Assembly (NCBI RefSeq): GCF_003589595.1
Contig: NW_020654080.1
Coordinates: 4,863,517-4,927,516 of the forward strand
Source of the DNA: Hyposmocoma kahamanoa
Lineage: Eukaryota; Arthropoda; Insecta; Lepidoptera; Cosmopterigidae
Direction of reading: 5' to 3'
Length of the DNA stretch: 64,000 nt
Position numbers and translations under genes: made by a program. The notes under the pieces were generated by a model. That model was not told the DNA's origin, ran no database searches, and saw only the letters and a list, made by a program, of their open reading frames with translations. Shown here piece by piece: positions 1 to 12,200 of the stretch; position 1 is the stretch's first letter; the number at the start of each line of letters is the position of its first letter.

Positions 1-509
1 GGTCCATAATGGAAGCTATCGAAGGTCTACTAAGAGGCTTCGTTAGGAAATTTGCATTTTGTAGGTTTGCCCCCACATGCTTTACTTGGAGTTTTCCATC
101 TGCAACCAATTTTCTGACAGAAATGTCTTATTGCTATGTGCTTTGTTCTTTTATGCAGATCCGGATTTTGAGCTAGTTTTACTGCGGCATCATTATCAAC
201 TTACAGAATTGGCATTTGCTTTAGAACAGAAATCTCATTAAGTAGCTTTTTCAGCCACACGATTTCGCGTGCTGTTTCGCTAGCTGTGACAATTTCAGCC
301 TCAGTCGTAGATATAGCTACTGAAGTCTGCTTTCGACTCGCCCAAGCTATTGCTCCGACAGCATATAGACACAGTATGCCACCTGTTGGTGCCCTTTTGC
401 TTGTCTCATGATTGGAACGCGACCAGATATTGAGATTCTGATTCTGATTGCTGTTATGTTTACAATTATTATTACAAATGTTTTCAATTATTTCAATTTG
501 CAACGTCAT
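1..509 (-). pseudogene. Ty1/copia retrotransposon, RNase H end (broken)
   Basis: Minus-strand reading from 509 towards 1 gives the copia RNase H region: a tryptophan-alanine-serine-arginine-lysine-glutamine block, then a TTEAEIVTASETAREIVWLKKLL stretch shortened here to its key TEAE motif, then, after an in-frame stop near 197, VDNDAAVKLAQNP and HKRTKHI, and finally a TKPL-type ending after a frameshift. This order is that of the end of copia polyproteins. The stop and frameshift show it is dead. The element runs off the window edge, so its LTR is not visible. Confidence 0.85.
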
Positions 510-941
510 TTACAATTTCAATGTTTATACTATTATTAAATGTATTTAAGGAGTACCTACATACTTTTCCTCCGTGTCGCATAGACGTGGATACCCTTGT
601 GTAAGTATATAGAAAATTTATTGGACAATATAACAAAAGATGGATGCACATACACAAGCACAAAGTAACGACAAAATCGAAGGCAATTTAAGATGTTAAT
701 GAAGCGCCAACTTCGCCGCATTCACAAATGTCAACGACTACATAGAATCTGGCAAGGTGAGCGTACAAGTGTACACTTACCTATCTAAATTTATTTTAAA
801 AAATGATATAAAAATTTAGCAGATGTCAAAACAATATTAGTCCTAGATTTCCCTCGCCTAATCACTTATTTTCACTCTTTCTCCACCATCCTAATTCAGT
901 TACCAAATTTCCTTATAACTTTACCCGTTTTAAAAACAAGT
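510..941. other. gene-less stretch before assembly gap
   Basis: No coding signal, tandem repeat or recognised mobile element was seen. The sequence is ordinary AT-rich DNA. Confidence 0.5.
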
Positions 942-1041
942 NNNNNNNNNNNNNNNNNNNNNNNNNNNNNNNNNNNNNNNNNNNNNNNNNNNNNNNNNNN
1001 NNNNNNNNNNNNNNNNNNNNNNNNNNNNNNNNNNNNNNNNN
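942..1041. other. assembly gap (100 N)
   Basis: Exactly 100 unknown bases, the conventional placeholder for a gap of unknown size. The copia fragment and the LINE on either side may not truly be this close. Confidence 0.99.
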
Positions 1042-1059
1042 AAATGATGGAGTCATTGA

Positions 1060-2235
1060 CTCCACCTGATGTTAAGTGGAAAGTGGTATCCTAACGCGAA
1101 GGAACCTAGTGCAGCGATGGAATCCTCACTGCACTAGCCGCCTCCACCCTGCCTGCCTACAATATGCCTCTTCACGCCTCGTTTGAAGGACCCCATATCA
1201 TAAGAGGGAGGGAAGACATGTGCCGGAAGGGAGTTCCATTTGTCAACCGTGCGACAGAGAAAGGAGCCACCGAACCTTTTAGTACGCGATGGAATGCGGC
1301 AGGTAGTGAAACGGTGACTACGAAGGCCAGCACGCGTGCTTCTGAGCAGGAACGGGGAAGGGGGGATGAGGTTGAACAGCTCCTCAGAGCACTCACCATG
1401 GTACATGCGGTAAAAGGCGCTAAGCGATGCAACATCTCTACGCAGTTGCAGAGGTTCAAGGCGTGATGAGACCTCTTCGTCGCCTATAATTCGAGTAGCA
1501 CGACGCTGTAATTTATCCAAGGCATCGAGTAGGTACTTGGCGGAGCCGTCCCACAAGTGCGAACAATACTCAACGCAAGACCGGACCTGTGTTTTGTACA
1601 GCAGGCATAACTGGTCCGGCGTGAAAAAACGTCGCACCTTGTTCAGGACTCCGAGTTTCCGTGAGGCTGTTTTGATCACAGATTCGATGTAGCTCCTTGG
1701 ATTCAAATCACAGCAGATTTCCATACCGAGCAAGGTGAAACTGCTCCGAGGTGAAAGTGCTGTGCTCATCAGAGAAGGCATGGGAAGGAACGGCGACAAT
1801 TTTGTTGTTAACGCGCAAACCTGTGTTTTCTTGGCGTTGAACTCAACAAGATTACTGGATCCCCATGCAGATATGAGGTCCAATATCCTATTGAGCTCAA
1901 CGACAAGATCAGATCGCTCTCTGTCAGTATCGGCGCGCCCAGCTGCGGGGAATCCATGATATCCCCCATGAACAGTGCTATCATCTGCATAACAATGAAT
2001 ATTCCCAAGTGGAAGCATATCATTGATATGCAGAAGGAAAAGCGTGGGAGATAGGACGGATCCCTGCGGTACGCCGGCGTTCACATTCACGAACCTCGAA
2101 ATGCTGCCGTCAGAAACGACGCGAATTCTCCGCTCACGAAGGAAATCGGCAATCCAGCTGCATAACTGGGCTGGCAAACCGTACGCCGGGAGCTTGGAGA
2201 GAAGAGCTTGTGAGACTGTGTTGCTATAGTAAAAT
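1060..2235 (-). pseudogene. 5'-truncated non-LTR retrotransposon, reverse transcriptase C-terminal part
   Basis: An open frame on the minus strand (2235 to 1134) carries the second half of a LINE reverse transcriptase: AGVPQGSVLSPTLF (RT motif), then CYADDSTV with the catalytic YADD box about 30 residues later, then the thumb and C-terminal region with a CVEYCSHLWDG motif typical of Jockey/CR1-type elements. The frame is open for about 365 codons, so the copy is fairly young, but it lacks the endonuclease, ORF1 and the first RT motifs. Such 5' truncation is the usual result of target-primed reverse transcription. The 3' end lies beside the assembly gap. The exact clade was not determined. Confidence 0.88.
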
Positions 2236-2348
2236 AAAATCGATGACGTTTTAATAATGCATTCAAAACTGACAAACTTAAAAGGTTAGGTTACGTATAT
2301 TTCTTTTTTGAAATAAATAAAACTTAGAATCGATTCTAATTACGTAAA

Positions 2349-2354
2349 TATTTA
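2349..2354 (-). promoter_or_regulatory. polyadenylation signal of the PELP1-like gene
   Basis: AATAAA on the minus strand about 65 bases after the stop codon of the PELP1-like gene; the likely cleavage region follows towards lower coordinates. Confidence 0.6.
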
Positions 2355-2418
2355 TTGAAAGATTGGCATTTTCATACGAAAAAGATTAACATATGTAATA
2401 TTAATATACGTAAATTAT

Positions 2419-3253
2419 TCAAGCTTGAGTAACTTGCGTGTCTTCTTTGACTTCATCCACAAAATCAGCTAACATGTCGTCTACAGTCAAACCATTATTT
2501 CTTGATAATTTACTGGAAATTTCGTTATTACCTTCGGGGGTGTCTCCGTTCGGAACAACTTTATCTGGTAAATTTACTTCATTTACTTTAGTAGTTTCGG
2601 TTTTATCATCTACACATTTTCTTCCATCAACTTCCTGTGAGTTCTTAACGACTTGCCCGCAAGTTATTTGAATGTCATCAGTTTCGTTTGTACTCGGTAA
2701 ATTCTCGTCTTCCAATTTACCAATTACGGGCACATTTTCTTTACATGTGTTAGGAAAGTCATAAGCAACCTCCATGGAAAGCGGTCTATCTTCTCCATCG
2801 ATGGTATCGTTGTCCATGTTTGAAGGCATTTGTGTATTTGCTTCATAGATGTTTATCTTTTCAGTGGCATAAATTTCGCACTCTTGAATTTTATTTTTAA
2901 TTTTTGACACTGCCCTTGTAAAGTTTTCTTCGATAATTATTTCCTCTTGAATTACGTGCTGTGCATCAGACCCTTCAGTTATTATTTTTACCCTTTCACT
3001 TTCAAGGTCGTCAACTATTACCTCAGGGACTTCTTCATCAATTTCATCGCTAGGTTCAATGTCTTGTATATTTTCTATAATCAATTCTACATCTGGGACA
3101 GTGCTTTGTTCCACATCAGAGTCATCATTGACTTCTACAGACTGTACTGATTCACTGCTGACGCTTATGTTGTCTGTGGCGTCTTCAATGCGAGCTTTCT
3201 TAACTAAAGGTTCGTCAGGAATTGTTATTACTTCCTCCTTTTCTTTGGGTACT
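2419..3253 (-). CDS. PELP1: PELP1-like terminal exon (acidic tail)
   Basis: 278 codons including the TGA stop. Highly acidic with a short basic patch near its start (LVKKARIED) that could act in nuclear import. It ends VDDMLADFVDEVKEDTQVTQ-A, sharing the MLADF motif with the end of vertebrate PELP1. Phase 2 entry matches exon i. Confidence 0.82.
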
Positions 3254-6200
3254 CTGAAATATAAAATTGAAGAGATTAGATTTTAAAAACAGTTTGTGAA
3301 CTATGTTTTTCCAAAACCAGAAAAATAAGGTATCAGCAATGCTATACAATACATCCGATTTGTGTCAGACCCTGTACTCTCATCATAAAACACGTATGAT
3401 GCGAATGAAGCTTTATACTTGACATATTAATTTTTGCGCTTTCTTAATTTGGTCGAGTATTACTTATACGACAGTTATTGTTTCGGACAGAGAACGAAAG
3501 ACTGTGTCCGCCAGGATGGCTGGATCAAACGAGATATACAATTCAAACTGTGCTCATTATTTACTACCCATTTTTTCACCATTGTGAATATTGTGGGTAG
3601 TTTCGAATATTTACTATCAAATGACAACTAAATGATTCTTAAATAACTGATTATAATTTGTTCGCATTCCTTAATACCTACAAGTGGAATTTACATGTTG
3701 TAATAGTGAATTCAACTAATAATTAATATAATAATTGATAAAACATTGCTTGCAAACATAATCCAGAAACCATTGTTGGCTTATTTTAAGCGCCTTCAAA
3801 ATTATTATTAGCAATTACACGGAGAAGATAAACTGTCTCTTCAGAAAATAACTTTTGCAAAGGCGTTTTATTATTAGTTTTTAATAACTTTTTGTTGAAG
3901 CTTCCTAAAATAGTGAAAAAAAATTATGTTTAGCTAGTAAATAATTATATAAAAAAACGTTTGGTCCAGCCATCCTGACGGACACAAGTAGACCCTCTGT
4001 TCCGAAACCGAGAAATGATGGACCGAAATATCACAATTTTTCTCAATTTCTACGCAGCGCAAACGCTTAAAATAAACAGAACATCAAATAAATTGTTATG
4101 AATTTTAATAGATGGATGAGAGATACTCTTTTGTTCTCACAAATGACTCTAAATAATTAGGCTGGTGACGATTAAAATCATGAAATTGTATTTTTGTTAC
4201 ACGTAGGACTTCCGTCGCCTAGCTCTAGTGTCGAAAGAATACATACTTTTCTATACCCAACAGCGACTCCAAAGCAGCCCTGTTCCTTGCCGAAACGTCT
4301 TTCTCCTTCTCCTGTGTTCTGTTCTCCGGCTGCGGCTGTATGGCAAAATTGAGCGATGGCGGTGAACAGTGCAGATGGAGCCTTATGTCGAGAAGTGCGC
4401 GAGAACAGAATGTTGAAATCTAGGAACATATACATTTTTAATTTATTAATAATAATAATAACACACACACTTAACATAGCCCAATTACACAAGTAACTCA
4501 ATTACATCCAAACCCACGAGAGAAATAAATGTAGGCCATACAAATATTTCTCCCTGCCCGGGAATCGAACCTGGGACCTCGCGTGGCATGGTAGCCGTTC
4601 GGCCATGGAGGCAGTTTAATAATTATAAATGAAATAAAATAATGTATAGGTAATGTAAACGGCACAAACCTCAGTATGCTGGCTGTTAATTTTAGTGCTA
4701 TAAAGCTGCAAACAATATTGCGTGGGCGGAGGTACACCCGGCGGCACGCACTTGCGAGTGGCGTCGAGAGCCCTTAACAGACCCATCCCTCGAGAACGGC
4801 TGTACAAGTCTGAGTTATAGCACTCGCGTACTAGAAGCTCTTGGAATCGCTAGAAAATAAAAAGAAGAATAATATAAAAGTATCTGTGCCATCTGTTGGT
4901 AGATAATTGAATTAATTATTTCGCTGTCAATCGATGCTCAAAGAAGGATGGCCAAAGCTGCCCCAAAAACATCGAGTATATACTCTATGCCCAAAAACGA
5001 CGAAGAGCCGTTCATGGACTTTGCAAGTATAATTTTGCGTTTTAGTTTGTGCCTAGTTTAAGTTTCATTTAAGCATGATTGAATGTTTACCTACCTGAAT
5101 TGTTGGTTATTTTATAGTACACACATAAAATATTTAAGCTATGAAATAATTAATTATAAAGTAATGACATAAAGCAAAAAATAAAACACAATGTGACAAA
5201 AATATTTAGGCAATATTTAAATGAGAGATAATGAAAGTTGCAAAGGAACATTTTGACAAGAGACCTCTCGCCAATGTCAATTTCACATTGATATTGAGTG
5301 TACTGTAACAGTGGTGTGAACATTTGTGGCAGATTTAATTTTTATTCATTTTCATTGCTGCAGAATATGACAAGTTATATATAAATATAATGTGGCAGAG
5401 TTTGGCAGATTTGGGAATATTCTGGAATTCCTTTATTATTTTTTGGGAACAAATTGAAAACTTGTTGTTTTCTGCTACTATTAACATATATCTGAATCGA
5501 AATACAGGACAATGTTATAAACATAACCTGTATCAACTTTATAGCCCCAGCTTCTACAGGCTGTACTCAATTAGCTTTTTTGATGCTTTTATAATGAATC
5601 ACAAGTATAGTATAGGTCTCCTTAATGCACATCATCTGAATACTGGGTCACAAAATACACGGGATGTCGCCATCCTTCTTTGTATATGAAGATTAAGATA
5701 CATAAAGACCGCTAGTATAAAACTAGCATCATAAATCTTTGACTTTTCAATGTTATACCATCAATAGTTACACCATCTATGATTACTATACTTAAAACGT
5801 AAAATCTCTTGCACATTAACACGTTCATCGCCGCGGTGGGTCCAAATGACCGGCACTTCATCTACCTATAGAGGACGTGGGGTGTTAAAATGACCGGTAC
5901 GACACACCTAACTTTGTGATGTTCGTTCACGTGGCAAACGCTACGTAGTTAACCATATAACATGAACCGCATGATTTCCAGTTTTCCTCTCGACTCGAAG
6001 CACTTTGATTAGCTCTTTTCGTTTACTCATTTCTTTTTTATCTAGGTAATCAGTGACTATAAACTTGGAATTTCTGAAATATTGCCTATTTTGTAATATG
6101 TGTCTAGTCATTTTTTTGCTCAGTAGCTCTATTTCTAATGGAATGTGCTCTCCGTTCCTTCCTATTCTTTTCAAGTCAGAAGACTACAACCTAGTAGGCT

Positions 6201-9200
6201 ACATAGAAATGTAGCCTACTAGGTTGACATTGAATATGTTATGAAATATTTGAATTACGCGATTATGTAACAGTATATCTCTGTAACAGTAGTTTGAGAG
6301 TAATATTTTGGAGTTCTTTCAGTTGCGTTTCGACATGTGCTATTTTTCCATTAATATTTGTAATTTTGTTTTGCATTTACTTGTGTTCAAAAGTCAACGT
6401 ATCTGTTCGCTTACTAAATTCTGATCTGAATTTTGAGATAGCGTTTGTTATCTCTTGTTGGACAGTGCATTTTATTTCCTGTATTATTGATTATTTGATT
6501 TTTAATTCGGGACTTAAGTCATAACTCGATGTTTCGGACATATTGCAACGTCCATTGTACGTATAAACTGTGGGAGCCGAATGGCGCCTAGGGTATAAAG
6601 TCCATATATAGGTTTTAAACGACGGGTTGTAATCCGTTATGTAGGTTTGAAAAGAACGCACTGTTAACTTACGTATTTCACTTATTTACCAATTATTTAT
6701 CATTCTATGTATTACGTATAGATTTTTTATTATATTGAGCCCTTCGTTTATTATTTTTTGATCGAAACACTGTTGTTATTTCACTTTTAAGTTTTTATAG
6801 TTATAATTCCGATTTTTGTAACACAAACAATGCCACACACTATTTGTTACAAGTTATTCACTTTTATCGAATGTAATTTAAAGATCCTTATCGTTTACTA
6901 TTTATTAATTTGTATAAAGCGCGGAGCCGTTGTTTACATGCATAGCGCCCTCTCGCGATCCTCCTATAAGTTATATAATACATACCTGGTTAAAAGTATA
7001 ATTTAAGTTATACATCGTGCCCTAAAAGGTGTTTGTTAGGTACTCACTTTGTAAATAGTCGGTTTTATGAATATACCACAAACATTCAAAAAAGTTTCCG
7101 CGCATTCTAAAGCTGCCACCGCTACTTCGTCGTTAACTTCGTCAAAACTGAAAAGAAATTTTTTATGATGTAATAAGTATCGGGACGAATAAGTCGTGGG
7201 CTTGGTGGTAAACGACACGCCAGTCAGAGCTTTAAATCGCTATTCTCTGAGGGGCTCTGCAACAACACTACGACATAAGTTGACAAACGTGCCTGTAATT
7301 TTACCAGTACCATTGCTCACATTACCGCTTGGCGGCAGAAATAGTTAAGGTAGCAGTACTTCCCTGGTCGAACTCTTTCACAAGGAGCTTTTCTGCTACT
7401 AAAAATTGCTAATAAACATTCTTTTAGAACTTAGAAATTGAAATCATATAGGTAGCCGCTACTGTGTGACGTTCTCACACAATTCTCACATATTACTATA
7501 TAATTTAGATTTTTCTCATTGACTTACAAATAAATGGACGACGGGCCTAATACAAAAACCACGACAAAAATGTCCCAAGTCAACCTATTTAAACGTAGTG
7601 ACATGTAAATGAATATGAAAAAGCTAAAACGTTGAATTGAAATTGTAATGTCATCGCAGTACTGTCTAATTTTGCTTGCTTCGCTGTCAGTCGAACAAAC
7701 AAAGACTAAAGCTTGAATGACGCTCTGTATACGATTTTAACGCCCTATAAGTTCGGACACTTTTTAGCGCGGACCCGACGTCCATATAATTGTAAGTCAA
7801 TGATTTTTCTACAAAGAATTTTGACAGTTGACTTACTTACTGGACAAGCTCTAATGCAACTAAATTTATTATCTTACTCTAATTAACAGCCTGCAAAAGC
7901 AGAGAAATTTCAGTATAATTCCTTGTACTTCTTACAATATATATACATAATTACAAATAGATCTACTTAATACATAACAAACATTGTGTTAGCAAAGAGT
8001 TTTATCATTCAGCGCAAGGTTCAATAGAGACTTTTATTATCATGATAGAGAATAACATGGTGGAACTAGTGATGAAGAGACTCAGTCTTTTAAGGCCTTT
8101 TAAAAAACCGCGACTAATTTTTAACGCCTCACGACTAGTCTAGTCTCTTAACCCTCAAGTCTTGAGTCATAACACTAAAACTGGAGACTTAGAATTCGAG
8201 TCGAAGTTTTTTAACCGTAGGAAGCTTAAAAGACTTATGGGACTCAAACGACTGGCGCCTTATAGGCTCGGTAGTCGCGAGTCATCAGCCGTATGGCGTG
8301 ATTTTATTTCTACCCACAAGATATTCATGTTACGATTGACGGATAACGTTAACGTAGCTTTGTTCACAGAAGTCGGTTAATTATAACCAATTCAAGAATT
8401 TGTTTTTTTGGGAATTATTTGTTTCTTTAATACAAAAATGAATGGATACAGAACCCAACAGTCAAAGTATTTTATTAAATTTATTGTCTGATACTGTCGT
8501 TTGACCATAATGATGAATGAAACATAGTATTTATGAACGTATTAAGTGGAGGTCCACAGTCGCTGCCTACCCCTGAATAGGTGACAGGCGAGATTTTCAT
8601 ACGTATATATTTGTTCTATGTATTACAGATAAATTGTATCTCACGACTGTGCACGGGTTTCTAAAGAAGTTCAAACAAAAGTACCAGGACTTCATAATAA
8701 GAAAAGTGGTTACAGACCAACATTACACAAAATAAAAAAAAGGGCAGAACTGGAATCCCATACACTTTTAAATATTGGTTGTATTTCATTACTTTGATTT
8801 ACTCGCAGAAAAAGTATTGTATGCAATCATTATATAAGTAGGTCTTAAAATCTAGTACCTATCGCTTAAATCACTCTTTGAATCCCAATTTTTATTATAA
8901 GTAAATAAACGTGATTCTTTACTACATACAACGTCATTTTTATTTATAAACTTCGGGTTTAATAAGACTAAAATAGGTATAAGTCCATTGCAAACAACTC
9001 GAGTCGTTTAAGTCGTTTAAGTGTTTTAGTATAACGACTGAGTTTTATTATAGTGCGCGCGGAACTAGCTGGCCGCGCCTTAGGTATGTGAGCGGTGGGA
9101 CGGGGAGGCGGGGGCACTTGATGTCATTACTCAGAATACTCAGTTCGGCGCCGGACTTCGCGGCGGCAACACACGTTGACAGTTCTGGCTAGTTTAGACA

Positions 9201-12200
9201 AAACGCACAAGAGATTGCAATGTCAAGATGAGTCCGCCGATAAAAAGACAATCTAAGGAAATAATATTTAAAGTGCATACGTTTTTTAAAAAACGGAAAG
9301 CCGATGTCAATAGTTTAGAATATAAAACTGATGCGAATATTCATAAATTAGTGGCAGAAGCAACCGGGATATCAGAACGAAGTGTAAGGAGAGTGATTGC
9401 TCAAAGTAAAACATCCTTGCAAAATACAGGGGAAGCAAAATTTAGTTCTCCACGAAGGCCAAAAGAGATAAAAAAGAAAATACAAGTTGATGATTTTGAT
9501 TTAGGAGTGATAAGAAGAAAAATAAATCAGTTTTATACGGTACAGAAAACAAATCCAAGTCTACGAAAACTAAATGCTGTGTTAAAAGAGGATAATATTT
9601 TAGATTGCGGATTAACTTATTTAAGAGAACTTTTGCACAAACTGGGATATTCATTTAAAAAATGTAAATCGAAGAGATCCCTTTTATTAGAGAGACCAAA
9701 CATTGTTGAATGGCGAGTGAAATATTTGAGGGCCATAAGAAAATTCAGAGAAGACAAACGAAATATATTCTTTTTGGACGAAACTTACGTTAACCAAAGT
9801 CATAATGTCCAAAAATGTTGGCAATCTTCGTCGGAGCCTGGTGTTTATGCAGATATAGGCAAAGGAAGGCGTTTAATAATAGTTCACGCTGGTAGTCGGA
9901 ACGGGTTAGTTGACGATGCTCTGCTAATTTTTAAATCAGATTCAAAAACAGGAGACTATCATGGAGACATGAACTCTACAAATTTTTACAACTGGGTTGA
10001 TCGAAAGTTAATACCTAAACTTCCACCTAACTCAGTCATAGTTATGGACAATGCAGCTTACCACTGTGTGCAAGTTGAGAAGAAACCGACTATGTCCTGT
10101 ATGAAAATTAATATGCAGAATTGGTTGCAAAATCATAACGTGCCCTTTTCTCCCACGATGGTCAAAGCTGAACTCTTGGGCTTGATTAATACGACCCAAT
10201 CAGAAAAAATATACACGATTGATGAACTTCTGAAAGGTGCAGGTCATACTGTTCTAAGACTACCTCCATATCATCCAGATCTCAACCCAATCGAGCTTGT
10301 GTGGGCAAATATAAAAAATTGCCTGGCCAGAGATCACATTAATGCTACATTGGACGAGAAAATTACAATACTAACAAGACTATTTTCTGAATTTTCTGCC
10401 GAACAATGGCAAAAATGCGACGACCACGTACAAAAAAACGAACAAGAATACTGGAATCATGATATGAGATATGATACTGTGATGGACGAATTCATTATAA
10501 ACTTACAAGATGATTCTGACTCAAGTTCAGACAATTCAGAATCAAGTGATTCAGAGGATAATATGTCAGAGTAATTTCATATCTATAAATACAAAGTCGT
10601 GTTAGTTACACTAATTAATTAATAATAATTTCATAAATGATTCAAATATGTCGGAAGAATTTCATTTAATTTGTTTTTGGTTTATTTTACTTTTAATTGC
10701 AATGTACGGGACAACAGCAAGTCCATCAATACATAAATGTCAAATTTATCCAATCAATTTTATACTCTATTCCCTGGACTTTAAGTTGAAAATCAATTGA
10801 GGAAATCTGACAGTTTGTGGCGGCCTGATGTGCTGCCGACTGTACATTGCAATTAATTAGATAGGTATAATATAAACTTGTAAAAGTTCAATTGGCTTTA
10901 ATTTTTTCTTTTCAATAACTGAACAATTATTGTTCACGATATCTCGAGATTGGTCGTCACTGTCTAATCTCATGTGCGTTGCGAGCAGCAAGCAACCCGC
11001 CCCCTCACCCCTGTCTCTACCTAAGGCGCGGCCAGCTAGTTCCGCGCGCACTATAATAAAAACTCGAACCTCCAGTCTCAATTTTAGAGTCGAGTCCTGT
11101 AAAATGGAGTCGAGTCGATATAAAACGCCTTAAAAGACTGAGTTTCTTTCATCGCTAGATGGAACACACATATCGACGCCTAATTTTCTCAAACTCGTAT
11201 CTTTTATAGAGTGATTATTCAGGAGATGGCAAAACTTTCTATTTATATTTAATTTCTTATCAAGGATGTGGAGGCATTACTTTAAGAATAGGTAAAAGCC
11301 AGATAGTGAATATAGGCTTGGTGTCTAGGGAACGAAACTAGTTTTTGTCAGTGGCGGTGAAAAGGTTAAAAAATGGTGGAAATTCCAAATACGATTAAAA
11401 GTAAAAAAAAATACTTAATGAATCTTACTCGATCAATGGGATTAGTTATTAGTAGTTATCCATATATTAACGAGAATATAAATGAATTGATTCTATTCAG
11501 TAATTTTGTTTACACCGTTTCATGTGCAACATACCTAGGGACTTTATTTTTCTCCGCAGGTATGTGCGACGAGATGGAACTTTCTTGCAGAATTGTGTTG
11601 GCTAGTTTTCTCTTCGCTTTCTTGCTAAGGTGTTTGGTTGGGTGGCTGCTCATCTGGGAAACACATTTTTATTCTATAACTTACTATTGTTGGCAAATTT
11701 GTGCTAAATTATAACTTTTTCATTTAAAAAATACCTGACTCAAAACTCCAAAGAATTACATCTATTTGCCAAGTTATATTGAAATCCGGACCGGAGCGTA
11801 CGCGAAACCGGATTCATCCCCTGGTTAGCCACCCTTAGAAGTGGAATAATTTCTTTAACTTCAAATGGGACCAATACCAACAAAAAAAAAAAATCTCGTA
11901 ACATACAGAGTAATCGCGTAACATACAGACATAAAAAATACAGTCGAATTAAGAGTCTCCTTCTTTTTCAAAGTCGGTTAAAAGTTGTGCAAGGGAGAAA
12001 AGTTCAATGTTGGCTTTAATAAATTACAGCGTCACCTATTCTTTAAACACAATACTATTTGTCTCTCTGTAACAGCGCCATCTATTATAATTTAAAAATT
12101 TCGTCCAAGATTTCCAAGATTCGTCAGTGTTTTTGAGAATGAAGTGGCTTGATTTTTTACCACAATTTGAATACCCTTTACGTGTGTGTGGATTGAGTGA

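Larger units (their letters stand above)
8069..11155. mobile_element. outer TIR element with TA duplication, split by a second transposon
   Basis: Ends GTGATGAAGAGACTCAGTCT at the left and the reverse complement of GCGATGAAAGAAACTCAGTC at the right, with ACTCAGTCTTTTAAGG shared, each flanked by TA. Similarity between the ends continues more loosely for about 150 bases. Without the inner insertion it is about 1.1 kb and has no coding region, so it is a non-autonomous Tc1/mariner-like element. Confidence 0.75.

Noticed and set aside
4500..4620. Possible tRNA gene on the minus strand
   Set aside because: The same head with body and (ATT)n tail recurs at 26.7 kb and 45.2 kb, so it is a SINE.
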